From contig OZ316895.1 in the NCBI GenBank assembly GCA_973895155.1, positions 11,966,001 through 12,030,000 of the forward strand: a stretch of 64,000 bases of DNA. The letters are read 5' to 3'. Numbering within the stretch: the first letter of the stretch is position 1; every line of letters starts with the position of its first letter. The notes under the pieces were generated by a model. That model was not told the DNA's origin. It did no database searches and was given only the letters and a program-made list of their open reading frames with translations. A program made the translations under genes and the position numbers. The DNA is from Marsupella aquatica. Taxonomy: Eukaryota > Marchantiophyta. Shown in pieces: positions 8,557-23,500 of the stretch.

Positions 8557-11300
8557 TTGCAGCTTACCTATGCGGGCCTACAGTTTCCGCTTAGTAGCTC
8601 TATTTGATGGGATTTAGTGGCCACTTATCGTCAAAAGGCCGTGACAGACTACACAAGTGTTAGTGGCTAAGCCTGCGCTTTCATTAGGGTATTTGAAGTT
8701 GTGGGAGGTAGCCGAGACACTAGCTGATGGTCCTGATGCAATGGCTCCATTCATAGTTCTGTGTTTTATGACCTGAGATTACATGCAGCACAGGGCATCG
8801 TCTCATCCAGAATTCACCATAAGCTCATTTGCATTTTGGTATACGATTTTGTACCCGAGGTGCTCTTAAACTGGCTAAGACCCTTCTCACTGGATGAAGC
8901 CCTAATTTCCTAGTACCACTTCTTTTCGCCAGCACAGTGAGGTACCTTTGATGTCGCCCTCTAGCCTCCGTTCCATCTGATCATGTCCAAACTATGAATA
9001 AATAGGGTGAGTGCAAAGGCGGATTGTCTTCTCTCTGATGTGCTGAGCCGATGCAATGGAATATAATCTAAGAAGAGGACGTCCTTTGCTCAAGTGGCAC
9101 TTCAACAGCCTGAGTAAAGCAAAAACCTATGTATGTTTCTATGGTGTGTCATCTCAAAGGGTTAACAGAATATCTGTCCTGTAATTTGGATCCACAGCCT
9201 TTAGTCCTAGGATATCTGGCAACGACATTCGTGAATACGCTCAAAAGTTCGACCAGTAGAGCAACGAATGTTGGCCCGTCCAAGGGAGTGCCTCATCCTT
9301 TACCTCTTGTAGGGGTTCGTATTGGTGCCATGAGCTGCTTGTGATGTATATGGCATCAAATGCATAGGTGGTTGATGTTGTGCTACGACCGTGGATGTAA
9401 ACTAAGGCCATGTCCCTGGGAGGAAGTCGACAGAGAACAACCATGGATTAGATGAAAGTGACAACGCCATTAATTTCGTTGATTATGCAGATCTGCTGTG
9501 AGAGGGTTGGATATAATCATCCAGTTCTTTGCCCTGGTTTGAGAATTAAGATGTGGACGCTTGCCCTAGAGTATCACTAGTAAGTAAAAGGTTGTGATTT
9601 CTCGTATTTTTTTTTGTTCAATTTAGAAATACCACTAAAGGCTTGAGCTGTCTCGAGTCTGTTTATAGCGGCCATCCTGTTGCAGGGTAAATTCAATGTT
9701 AGCCCCGTTGGTATGATCTGAAGATAAGACTGCTAAGCTGCACCTTATGGAGGAGGCGGATTTCCCATAGCCAACATCCAACTACTGTAAAACAAGCGTT
9801 GCCGTTGGCCTGGGTACATTTGTCTGTGAAGAACCCAGAGTCAACGGGGTAGTCCTTGATCCCTGCTGGTAATCACACATCAAAATGTGGCTGCATTCAT
9901 TGATTGAAAGGAAAAAACTAGGATTATCACTGTATGCAGGGGTGTTGTACATCGTATATGTCATATTTTGATGTGCAATTACCGAGAGTCCTTGATGTGG
10001 GGGATTCAAGTAAATATTATGAAGCACTTCACTTCCAGACCATTCCGGCTGCACGAATGGAACTTGTAAACAGGAGTATGTAATACTTAAGCACCGAGGA
10101 GAAAAGTGCGGGCCTGTCATCGGGGTTCTGGGATAAAAACTCGAACAGTCATGATTTACATCTTACGAGCAGAGCAGACGTGAAGCGTCCTGGTGAGGTA
10201 CAAGTTTTACATTATGAGAATGTATGTGAATTATGGTTTGTACTCATAACTTAACGCTTTGTCTCATTCGCTGCAATGCTGAGACTTGTGATCTTTTCAT
10301 TCTCTTCGCGCTTCTAATCGATCATCTTGTCCTACGGGCTAGAATTCGAAGTGAACATTTTTCACAGACAACTGCCCATCAGCTTGTGTGAATGGATAGG
10401 CAAGAATTATTGAGCAGTTCATCCTCTAGTGGATGGACCACAGACGGTATTTGGAAGGAACGACCAAAAGTTGCAACTTTGGGTCTCAGGTTCGTACGCT
10501 TAGTTTGATGGTCGCACATAAGAGCTTGGATGGAAGCTGGTCACATTCTCTACGACATTCCTTGTTCTGGCACTCATATGAAATTGACGTCCATATTGCA
10601 CAATTTTTCTTATTGTGTAAAAGTTAGATGAATGTCTTCATGGTTTTCACGACTAGGAGCCAACAAGTAGTTTTGACACGATTCCAATCTAGAGATTCTT
10701 TGATGACCTACCTGAAGAGGCGAATTTTACGGCCGTGTCTTTCCCCTTGGTGGCATGTTGAATAAGGAATTTGAGTACTTTTCAATTCTCCCCTCCCATA
10801 TAGGGTAACCCTTCTCTTGGGGCCACTCGATTCAATGGATAACACCCCTAGCTCTCCCTAAACATTCCGCCCATCACGTTAAACGATTGACGAGCCTGTA
10901 TAATCAAGATCAATGACGAGCCTCTACAATCAAGCTGGTTTCCTGTCCTGCCCCACAGACGACGGCACAGGCTGCTGAAAAGCATCAGCACCTGAAGTTT
11001 TTCTCAGAAGAAATCAGTTTTTTAAGTTTATTGAACTTCCTGAAGCAGACAGTGGGGAAGGACATAATCTGGAGGTTCTGAATTCGAACAAGAAGCTACC
11101 ACCCTGCTTCACATAGCCTCATCTACATAGGAGACGTAAGTGTGATAAATCTGCAATTATCTACAAATACCCAAGTAAATCTTCCAGAGGAACTCTATAG
11201 CCTACCAATTTATAATGTTGAGTCCCAATTGAGCTACCAGCTAACTGACTGCACTGAGCTCTGCAAATGTATCTCCAGACCTTTGATGATCTACTCACGA
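8557..11300. other. Intergenic, nothing recognised
   Basis: Between the YIP4 stop and the peroxidase I see only short, unconnected ORFs without motifs, no tRNA and no clear repeat. The first few hundred bases would hold the YIP4 3' UTR. Confidence 0.6.
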
Positions 11301-11522
11301 GAGGTAGATAACTTTTCCGAGTTCAGACCCCTCTACTGAGACTGTTGTACTAACTTCAGCCAATGGACGCATAACAAGTGCCCCCTAGCCGAACAAACAG
11401 ATCCCGAATGATACTTGAAGTGCTCATCAGCCCGTCGTATCAAATCTTGGATTTAGGATTTGAGCCTGGGTTCAAAGCGGACAGTCTACTCTACTGCCAG
11501 CCAACTAGGTTGAGTACAGTAC
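11300..11522 (-). mobile_element. Possible tRNA-derived SINE fragment
   Basis: Read on the minus strand from ~11520, the sequence has an A-box-like TAGTTGGCTGGCAGTAGAG followed ~25 bases later by a B-box-like GGCTCAAATCC, the spacing of a polymerase III promoter. No tRNA fold is complete. The 3' limit and the tail are unclear. It could be chance. Confidence 0.3.
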
Positions 11523-11586
11523 AAGGCTTTTGAGGGCAAACCGAACTTGTCCTGCAATTGCCATAGTTCACTGGGAGCTTCTTTCA

Positions 11587-14395
<2,809 letters not shown>

Positions 14396-17300
14396 CGCGC
14401 GCGCTCGTTGAGCGACAGGTCAAGATGTCACTGACAATTTGTGCAATTACACACTTGATCGTACTTCCCGCTACCACTCTTGGATCTGCTGCCCTTGGCT
14501 AGCCAGAACCTCAATAGCTGTAAGGGCAGGCCGGAGCCAGGTACCTGTGAGAGAGCTGCAATGATTCTCAATGCTATCTGCCCCTGCTCCTGATCGAATG
14601 GAAACTAAGTCAGAAGAAAGACTTGAAGACACGATATGAGTCAGATCGACAGCTGCAGCAGCAGAAGCAACAGCAGCTATGTGTAAGGAGATGCGGGAGG
14701 AGATGTCACCCCATTGAGCTCGTCCTCAGACTGTGGCACTCGTGGACTTGAAATAACTGCCAGGTACGGGGCGATTTATCCTTCTGTCCGTGGGCAGGAG
14801 TGTAGTCTGTAGAGTTCCCATTCCGAGTTCGTACCTGGTAAAAGTGATCGAGCACTGTTCATTTCGCCTCCTCAACATTATTTTGTGAAAAAGTAATTTT
14901 CCGCCAGAAATTATGTGCTTCAATAAAGTTTGAATCGAAATTTGCCCCAATAACTACCTTTTGGGGGAGTTTGCCACACCATTGATCCGTTTACAATGCT
15001 GTAGTGCTACCAGTCACACACAATTCAGATAACATGTTATAAAAACTACTGCAATCGTAGATTGCTGTGATGATTTCGACCAAAAGTTTTACAGCCTGCC
15101 AAACTCCTGTCATATTGGCGTGCCAACATTTATGGCGTTGAGGTAAATTCCTGTATACTACTTCCTGTTGATCTTCCTCCGTTCTCTCTGACGTTGTTGC
15201 ATGCGGTTGACCACCATCACTGTCTATTGTAGACCGAGCTGTATACCCCTCCAAGCGTTAGATGCTACAATTGCTGTACTAGCACGCACTAAGGTCAGAG
15301 TAACTATATATTACCAATATTGTGATATGGTCTGTTCCTTCGAGATTTTGAAGTACACAGGTGAGAAGCTGAGCTCTAGCTTGCTGCAGCAGCTAGGCAG
15401 GAGACAGTAAGTTGGGAAGCAGGCTCTTGGACAATAAGTTGAACTTTAGCAACTTACTCAAAAGTTTCACAATTGGGCTGCTGCCACATGCCGCCCGCCA
15501 AAACGCTCTGTTCTCAGCCCACAAGTCCAATACGAGGATTGATCATCCGCCTAATTAACAGTAGTATTTCTTTTTGAGATCTGAGCATTCATGTCTCTCC
15601 GACACTGTCAGCTTGTGACGCAGTAACTTTTAGTCAAGCAGTGATCTTCACTATCGAGACACAGGATTCTAGACATAGAAGTCATACTCTGAGGAGTCGA
15701 CTTATCTTGTCAGCTACGAGATCAGTTGAACGAGAACTTAGTTTGCTGAGGTGTTCCTACCAATAAGTTTTGATCCAGTGAGCGGCTTAACTGGCATGGA
15801 TCGCGCGACCAGGTCTGACTAGCATTGATCTGATTGACTTCCACTATTGGCAATTTGATAACATGAACTTCGAGCATGCTTGTGATAGAATGATTGAAAC
15901 AATCATGCTCCTGGAATTTACTCTTCCAACTTCGCCCTTGAGACAAAATGTGCCCCATGAAAACTGTAGCCAGGCAAAAAGTTACTCCATGATAATTATA
16001 ATTATGCACGACTGCCTAGAAATCCTGCCCCCCAAAGCTTATTTGCACTGTCAAATACAAGTGAACTTATTTAGACTGACCATGATCGAGGCAACCTCTC
16101 CAGTTTTTAAATTTCAACGTAGGTCACAACTTCTTACTCTGAATTACGAAATGCAATAATATTGCTTGTAACGTGGTTCACTACACAGTCTTCAACAAAT
16201 ATTTATGACATGTAGTTATATAATGGCAATCAGTCTGTTCTGCCCGAGTGAATAAATCCTAGGATACAGCATGATTGTGTTTTTGCTAAAATATTGAAGT
16301 CTCACGGATTTGAATATGATTATCTAGTTAAATTGCCCTAATGGCGAAAGAATTTACATTTGTATGGTGAAGGAATTGACATTTTCTGGTAGCTCAGGCT
16401 TTCCAATTGAGTTATTCTGGTATGAAATGGTGTACTCGTGGCTCGACTCGTGGGCGCAGCGCAATAGGCAGCAGACTATTGCGAAAACCGTACGTTTACT
16501 GAACATTTAAGTCTAGAGAAACTTTTCACCGGCTATGTCAGATCAACCAGTCGTTCATCGCCGATCCGTCCATGATTTACGTCAACTCACAAGTGAGCCA
16601 ACTTTTCGAGAGCCTACATCAGCCTGTTCCAGCCATAGTCGCCACAGTGTAGCAATTATCCCGGGCTGTCCAAAAGCTGGCATTCAGAATCGATGTTGCA
16701 AGACCCATTCCCCTGATCAGCTTTATCGATCACCGCTCTAGCTCGAAAGCAAGCCCGCATTTAATGCTCGCACCTCGTTTGAACGGCCGCGCCATGCAAC
16801 AAGCTAATCACTCAGGCAGTTCCATCGATCCCTCGATTCAAAGGCGCGGCCGCCCCCTTCACTGATCGAGCTCGTTCGTCTCGATCTCCGTACGGTACTT
16901 GCACCCACTTGCATCGATCGAATTGACCTCGATTGATCGCAGTTTTGACGATCGATGCTCGATTCCAGAAACGATGGTGAGGGAAAATACTTGGAACCCC
17001 CTTTAATTTTAAGACTGAATTGGTGCGTGCACGTTGGCACTGTTGCAACCCACGTCGTGGAGACCGATCGATCGAGTGGCTTTCCATTTCGTTGGACTGT
17101 ACGACACTACAAACTCGATGATCGCGGGATGGACCTTACAAGGGCTGGCTCTGGGAAGAATCTTCCTCACAAATTAAAGAACGGGAAAGCTTAATTGGAT
17201 ACCTCTCTTAAATGCAGCAGCACATGCCTGTGAAAGCCAGCGGGTGCCTGCCATGACTCTGACTTTATTGAGCCTGCAAAGCTGAAGAAGGGAGAGATCG

Positions 17301-20300
17301 AGGACGAACCTTGTCGCATATAGATCGACTACTCGAATCAACCTGGCTGAAGTTGGTTATGTACACTAACTTTCAGGACAGGGTTATCGGGGCGCGCTGA
17401 ACGTTAGCCTACTCATTCACTCCAGACTGTGAATCTGTCATGCATTCATTCCTCTGTCAAACTGTCATGGATGGTTGAATCAAGTAAACTTGCCTCAGGA
17501 CATTCATGTTCCGCTTGAAGACTTAGTACCACAGTCGAGAGGTGTACCACTAGATCATCACACGTACTATTGCAATGATCAATTTTATTTTATGTCTTAA
17601 TTGTCTTGTGTCTAGTTTTTGGGGTTTGCATTTGCCTTTTTCTTTGAGTTTGTTTGTCTTTTACTCCATTGTACTTCGTTTGGCTCAATCGGTTCAGATT
17701 GACCTGGAGAAGTCTCAAAAATCTGGACCGATTGACCAATTCCCGTATTTCGTCAACTGAGTCCACACTCATTTGGATCCACTATATCTATTGAATCTAC
17801 CTTTCAAACAGGTATATCTATTGAGTCAACCCTCCCTGAAGGAATCTTCCACTCTTGCATATTTCTTTAATTAAAATGAATGGTTCTGCATTTTGCAATG
17901 GAAGCTAGTAAGTTGTCCCCACTGTATAAATATACATATGTCCGTACCCGACTTTGCATAAGAATCAAGGCAGTCAGTTTTTTAACAGGTAATGTATGCC
18001 TCGTTCAATTACCATTGTAAAAGTTAGCCCCTACCACACTTTTTGCACTTTTTGGTTTTTGGAAGGCAAATCAAACGTCAACTGTGAACTTTCTTCGATT
18101 TTGTTTCCCTTCTGAAGTGTCGAAATTTTCCCACCATCAAATCTACATCAGTTTTTGGACAAAACGCTCATGGCCGGCCAATCAAGTCGCTTCCCATAGC
18201 TGTCCTCCACCTACATACTCTCCAATAGTTTTCGACATCGTCCCATTGCCGAGCCCATTGCGGTAGATCAGAGAACAACCTCGGCCCAAGAAATAATGCG
18301 AATTGCAGAAAATAATGCATGTGAACTGCCTCTGTGATTTTGAAACAACGATTGGACAATTTGCATGAAATTGATTGTCAGGAACAATCAAATCAATTAT
18401 TGATGAAGAAAAATGGATCCCAGCGCGAAGTCCTTCCCTGTCACGAGGATTTTGCTCGTTTTTCCAATATGAGTTTCTACAGAACTGTAAAAGATTGAAT
18501 AAATCAAAAGTACAAAGGCTAGCCCACAACAGGGACAGAAGAGGGGGACATGTGTGAAATTGTGCTGCGTAAGGGCATTTATGTGCACAAAAAAGCTATG
18601 ACAGGGTGGTAGAAAAGCTGGTCAACCTGTATGTCCTATCCGTCAAATCACTTTCTTCCAAAAAGACTTGGCTAAGTTTATGACTATTCAATGTGTCTCT
18701 ATGTTGAAGTGGTATCTAGTTATTCAGATGTGTCTGTTTCGAGTTACTCCACCGATTGTCAAGTTGCATCAATCAACTGTTCCCCTCCTGGGCTTAACGA
18801 CAGCTACTTCAACCTTCTTTTTTGCTTTCACTTTCCACTTTATGGACGGGTCCTTCAGTCTATGTAGTGTATGCAGGCCTTAGCCCCATCCCACCCCAAG
18901 AACGTTTAGTCTTTCACCCACCAATCGGGGACGCCCGTAATACTTTGAGTTGAAGGAACCAGCTTTCAATACTGTAGTCATGCAGTTCAACGAGGTAATG
19001 AGCTAAACCGATACGTAAAGTCTTTCTTCATGTCCCATTGCCATTGATCTCACCTTGTGAATGTGTAGAAAGGTTTTACTCTTGTATCCAAGCCGAATTC
19101 TATGCTATCAGTAGTCCTTTCAATCTTTTCGCAAACCCTTTACGAAAACGAATTCTTTGAAGGCAATCAGTGCACGTCTGGTTCAGGTCACAAGGACATC
19201 GAGATGACCGTCTATTTTTGACGTAATTGTCATCGTAACCAAAGGCTCAGATGCATGTCTTTTTTCCAGATTTCTGAATCTCTTTCTGATTTCCAGATTT
19301 CTGCTTTCTTGGGGGTCTCGGAGAGGTTACCCAAGACCGGCCAGAATTCTCCAACCCAACTTTTAATCTTTGCGCTTTCAAAAACAAGCATTCGATATTG
19401 AGAGATACCTCAAACTTTCATCAGTTGACTCTCGTCGCTAGGTGGCAAAGGAAACGTACCTCAACAGGGGAGCACCGTCTTCGCACAGTGTGCTTTAACG
19501 GACATGCAAATATAGTTAATGATAAGAGGATGGTAAATTAGATTGATTTTGACACTCCCAACTCATTGACGGTATTCCTGAAACGTTTCTTAACAATCGG
19601 CAAATTTTTGAAACGGGGTGACGTTTGGAGTTTCTAACTGATCGATTTATTATCACAACACCGACTTTGGCTTTAAAACTGAGTATAACCAAACACATTG
19701 AGCGGGTCTATTTGCAATCCAAACTCTGGATACGGAAGAGATTCTAGTAGCTGTGAAAGTGGACTCATCCTTCCAGACGGACTTATTGACCCGAACCAAA
19801 AAGAAACTCCGTACCAAAGAATTGCTGGTCCACAGCGCTAACTGAGCATAATACAATCACTCTATGAAAGGTGTTCCGTATCGATTGCTGGAATATCTCT
19901 ATCATGCATCATGAGTCCAACAGAAACTCTTGGACTTAAAATTAGTGAGTTCAATCCCATTCGATCAGCTTTAACGTTTAGAACTCGTTCGTTGTGATGC
20001 ATTGTCGAGGGCCAGCAACCAAACTAATATGCTCTGGAGGTCTCCAAACTGCGGAAGGATTGGCTGTTCCTTTATAGGCTGTCGTAATGTGGCTAAGACT
20101 CAGATGAGAGCATCAGTCCAAAAACAGTAAGCAATCCATCTGGTTTGTACAAAATAAGAACGGTTTTAATTTACAGGAACACAACAAAATTTCCGTCCTC
20201 ATCTGCGAGGATTTCACATATGTGAATGACAAAACCATAAGCGTCTAAAATATATCACAATGTTCATTTACGTTTTTTTCATTCTCAACTCGGATCCTGC

Positions 20301-20428
20301 TACTGAATAGAATAGTGACAGGACCCCAGATAGACGAGGAAATCATAGCCCATCGACGTAACTGGTCATCTCACTCAGCCCATCCTGAAAAGTGTCTCCC
20401 CTCGACCCCCACCGTGTACTGCCATGGC
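14396..20428. other. 6-kb gene-free stretch
   Basis: Nothing recognisable as protein, structured RNA or transposon. ORFs are all under 100 codons, without motifs, and overlap on opposite strands. The first few hundred bases form the peroxidase promoter region. GATCGATC-type short words cluster around 16.8-17.1 kb. The stretch from 17.5 to 20.3 kb is AT-rich. Confidence 0.6.
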
Positions 20429-20485
20429 ATGATCGCTGACTAACGGAATGATCGCTGACTAATGAAATGATCGCTGACCAATGAG
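20429..20485. repeat. Three 19-bp tandem units next to the allantoinase stop
   Basis: Units at 20429-20447, 20448-20466 and 20467-20485 all carry ATGATCGCTGAC or a one-base variant. They begin 76 bp past the allantoinase stop codon on its transcript side, so they probably lie in the 3' UTR. Confidence 0.9.
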
Positions 20486-20560
20486 AAGATGGGCCAATAC
20501 CAACTCCAGTGAGGACGAAAGATCTGAAACGGGGTTAATGTATAGTTACATATCCAAGAC

Positions 20561-23500
20561 TCATGGAAGGCCCGAGGAAGCAAGAACTTGCCTACCACAG
20601 GCTATTTCTGCATGATTTCCTTCCTTGAAGACCTGCTGCCCTCTCACAAATGTAGAAATTACCGCCCCAGATAGTGTCCGTCCGGAGTAGGGAGTTAGCT
20701 GCGGTCCAATACAATGGAAAGTTAGCACGAATATCTCCACTTGACAATATTGAGCTTAAAGACGAAGTATTTCAAAGGGTAACTAACGGTTTCAGCGGGT
20801 AAGAAAATGGGATAATTAGCAATTCTATCCTCTGCTCAGCCATGGATAAGTCACCCATGAAGTTTATATCCATAACAAGGTCGTTTCAGGTAGAGTGATC
20901 TTGCCTTATGCTTGTGGTGATTAGTGTGGTCATCATCTAAGGTGAAGGATGATTCAGGATCCCACACTACAAAGTCTGCATCCTTGCCAAACTGAATAGA
21001 ACCCTACACGGGGAAACAGAGTCACGTGAATGAAGATCCTAAATGCGAATTCGGAAACAAAGAGACAACACGGTGGGAATTATGGGACTTGCCAACACTA
21101 GAGTCATTACCTTTCTCTCTAAGTTGGCAACTTTTGCAGGAAATGTACTCCACCAATTCGAGATTTGTCCCAGAGTAATACCGTAAGGTTTTCCCGCTGT
21201 CCAAGTCACCGGTAGAACAAACTGCATACAAGACCAGGGCCCGACTAAGTTTAGGGTTTAGGGTTTGGGTTTAGAGCGCACGTTAATACTGATAGAGCCC
21301 GGCTAGTTTTAGAAACACTGCTGCAAACTCAACTTCATACATTCCCGTAAGGATTCAACCCCAGCTTCGATGAACTGCTTTTCATGCATAAACGTATCCT
21401 GTAAGTGCATTTCTATCTTTATAAACTGCATGCTTTCAATACACTTCTGGATGACCTACACGACCATATCCTGGCCCTGTAATTCAACAGATCGTTGTGA
21501 AAGGAAGATCTCATCAGGTGGCCTACTCATCATTAAAACAGTTCAAATAAAGATCCATGCGACGGTGCGTGAAGTAGCCTAGGACAAACCAAACCAAGTC
21601 CCTATCCAGGTCTTTTGCTGGTCACCATCCTTTAAGAAAATGCGATCCACGGGACTGACCTGAAGACCTGAGATGCCTCCCCACGCACTCAGAAAGTCTC
21701 CACTTTCGAGGCCCTTCATCTTGGGTGGGGAAGGAGAGTGATCCGAACTAATCATGTCAATGGAACCCTCCTGCATCGGAAATCAAAACATACAAATCAT
21801 GTCCTTAAATACAAGGTTACACTTATCATCCCTGGAAAAAAGGAGAGAAGTCAATTTAGAAAGATTATGAGAAGTACATGTACACTCAGGTCAGTTCTCA
21901 GATAATTTCAGGGGGTGCCTAGACCTCTGGACAAGGTGGACTCGGGTGTGCATGTGAGACTGACCTTAAGTGCCTCCCAGAGTTTCTCCCGATTAGCAGC
22001 GTCTCTCAATGGGGGGTTACACTTGAATCTCGTATCACCATCTTTGACCTCCTCAGCCGTTACAGCAAGGTAGTGCGGGCAAGTTTCAACACTGAAGGAG
22101 TAACCTTCCCGCTTGGCCTCCTACACAACACGCAGCAACTTCTGCGTTGGCTACTAACTTCTGCGTTGGCTACTTTTTTGTCTACTTGTTGACATTCTTA
22201 CCATATCAACTCAACAATCGTCATCCTCTCTGCTTGCGGAGACAAAATTTCCAACCTTTGATCAAGACCCTGATTCTTTACAAGACCATTATTCTTTTAA
22301 TAGGAGCTTGATTGAAGATCAAGAAAGCACCTTAACAAGACCGAGAGTCCGCCCAGCATCAGAAAGATGGACTAAATGAATATGTGCTCCTTCAGCAGGT
22401 CCTCCCGGAGCTGTATCTTCAGCAACTTCCACAAGCTGACGAACTGCTTCTATCTCCCTTCAAATCACAGGATGCAACCTCTCAGAACCTTAAAGTAGCC
22501 TGGTTACAAGTACTGTAACCAAATCAAAGACATCCATTTGCTAGAAATTGACAGGAGAGTAATAAGAAATTGATCGATTCTACAGCAAGTTTGAAACATT
22601 GGTGCCTTTATTGCCTGACTGATAGTCACAACAAGCCCATAGTCAAAACAAGATTTTCGGTCTCATAGTTACCATGATGGAGGCCTCGTACGAAGGTATG
22701 TCGAATACTGTCTTCGTGCATCATGAGGCAAATCATCTATTCCATCGTCAAGAGGTAGTTGAACTTCCCCGTGCACAAGAATGGGGCGGCCATACTTTGC
22801 TAGGACTGGCAACGCCGCCTATAAAAGGAAGCAAAAGTTCTCAATGGAAGAGACGATTGGCATGCAGGGATTTGCTACTTGAGTCATCCAAAGCGTTTAA
22901 TGAGCACATTTAATTCCCGACTGCCTTCCGTACAGTAGTCTGGATCCATGAAGTTCTAGCTTATAAGGAAAAACCCGCTTGCAGGTATGCCCCGTCACAT
23001 TCCTGGTTATCCAAATGCTTTCGCAGACTGGAATGCCTTCAGAGTCAAGGCTCATACAACAGTCAGCTTCGACTCTATCAGCTCAAAAGACAACGCATTG
23101 AGTAGGAACACTGACGAACTCCATCTTTGGAGTCTCAGATGCACAAGATTGTTTTTATTTCCCTAACTACAAAATTTCGACCAAATGCCTGTAACCTGCT
23201 TACCTTAATATCTCGTGCCGTTGTCATTGGGAAATCATCGATCCCTGATGGACACATGAACGACTTAGCAAACTTGGAGTCAGTTTCCCATCAGAAATAG
23301 CAGTAACTGAAAGTGGGACCTTGCCTTTTTGCTGAGGGTTCGAACAGCTGAACTTTCACTACAATGGAGCTGCACTTGAGAGACAGTCACAATGCTGAAA
23401 AACATTCAATGGTGGGCTGCGGGAAACAAAGACGTGCTTGTATGATGTAATGCTTCAGAGCTATTACCTTCAAGCCAAGTGCACCAGCACCAAGAAGCTC

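Noticed and set aside
21370-21582. 70-codon + strand ORF in an allantoinase intron
   Set aside because: Cys-rich by chance, antisense to a spliced gene, no family resemblance.
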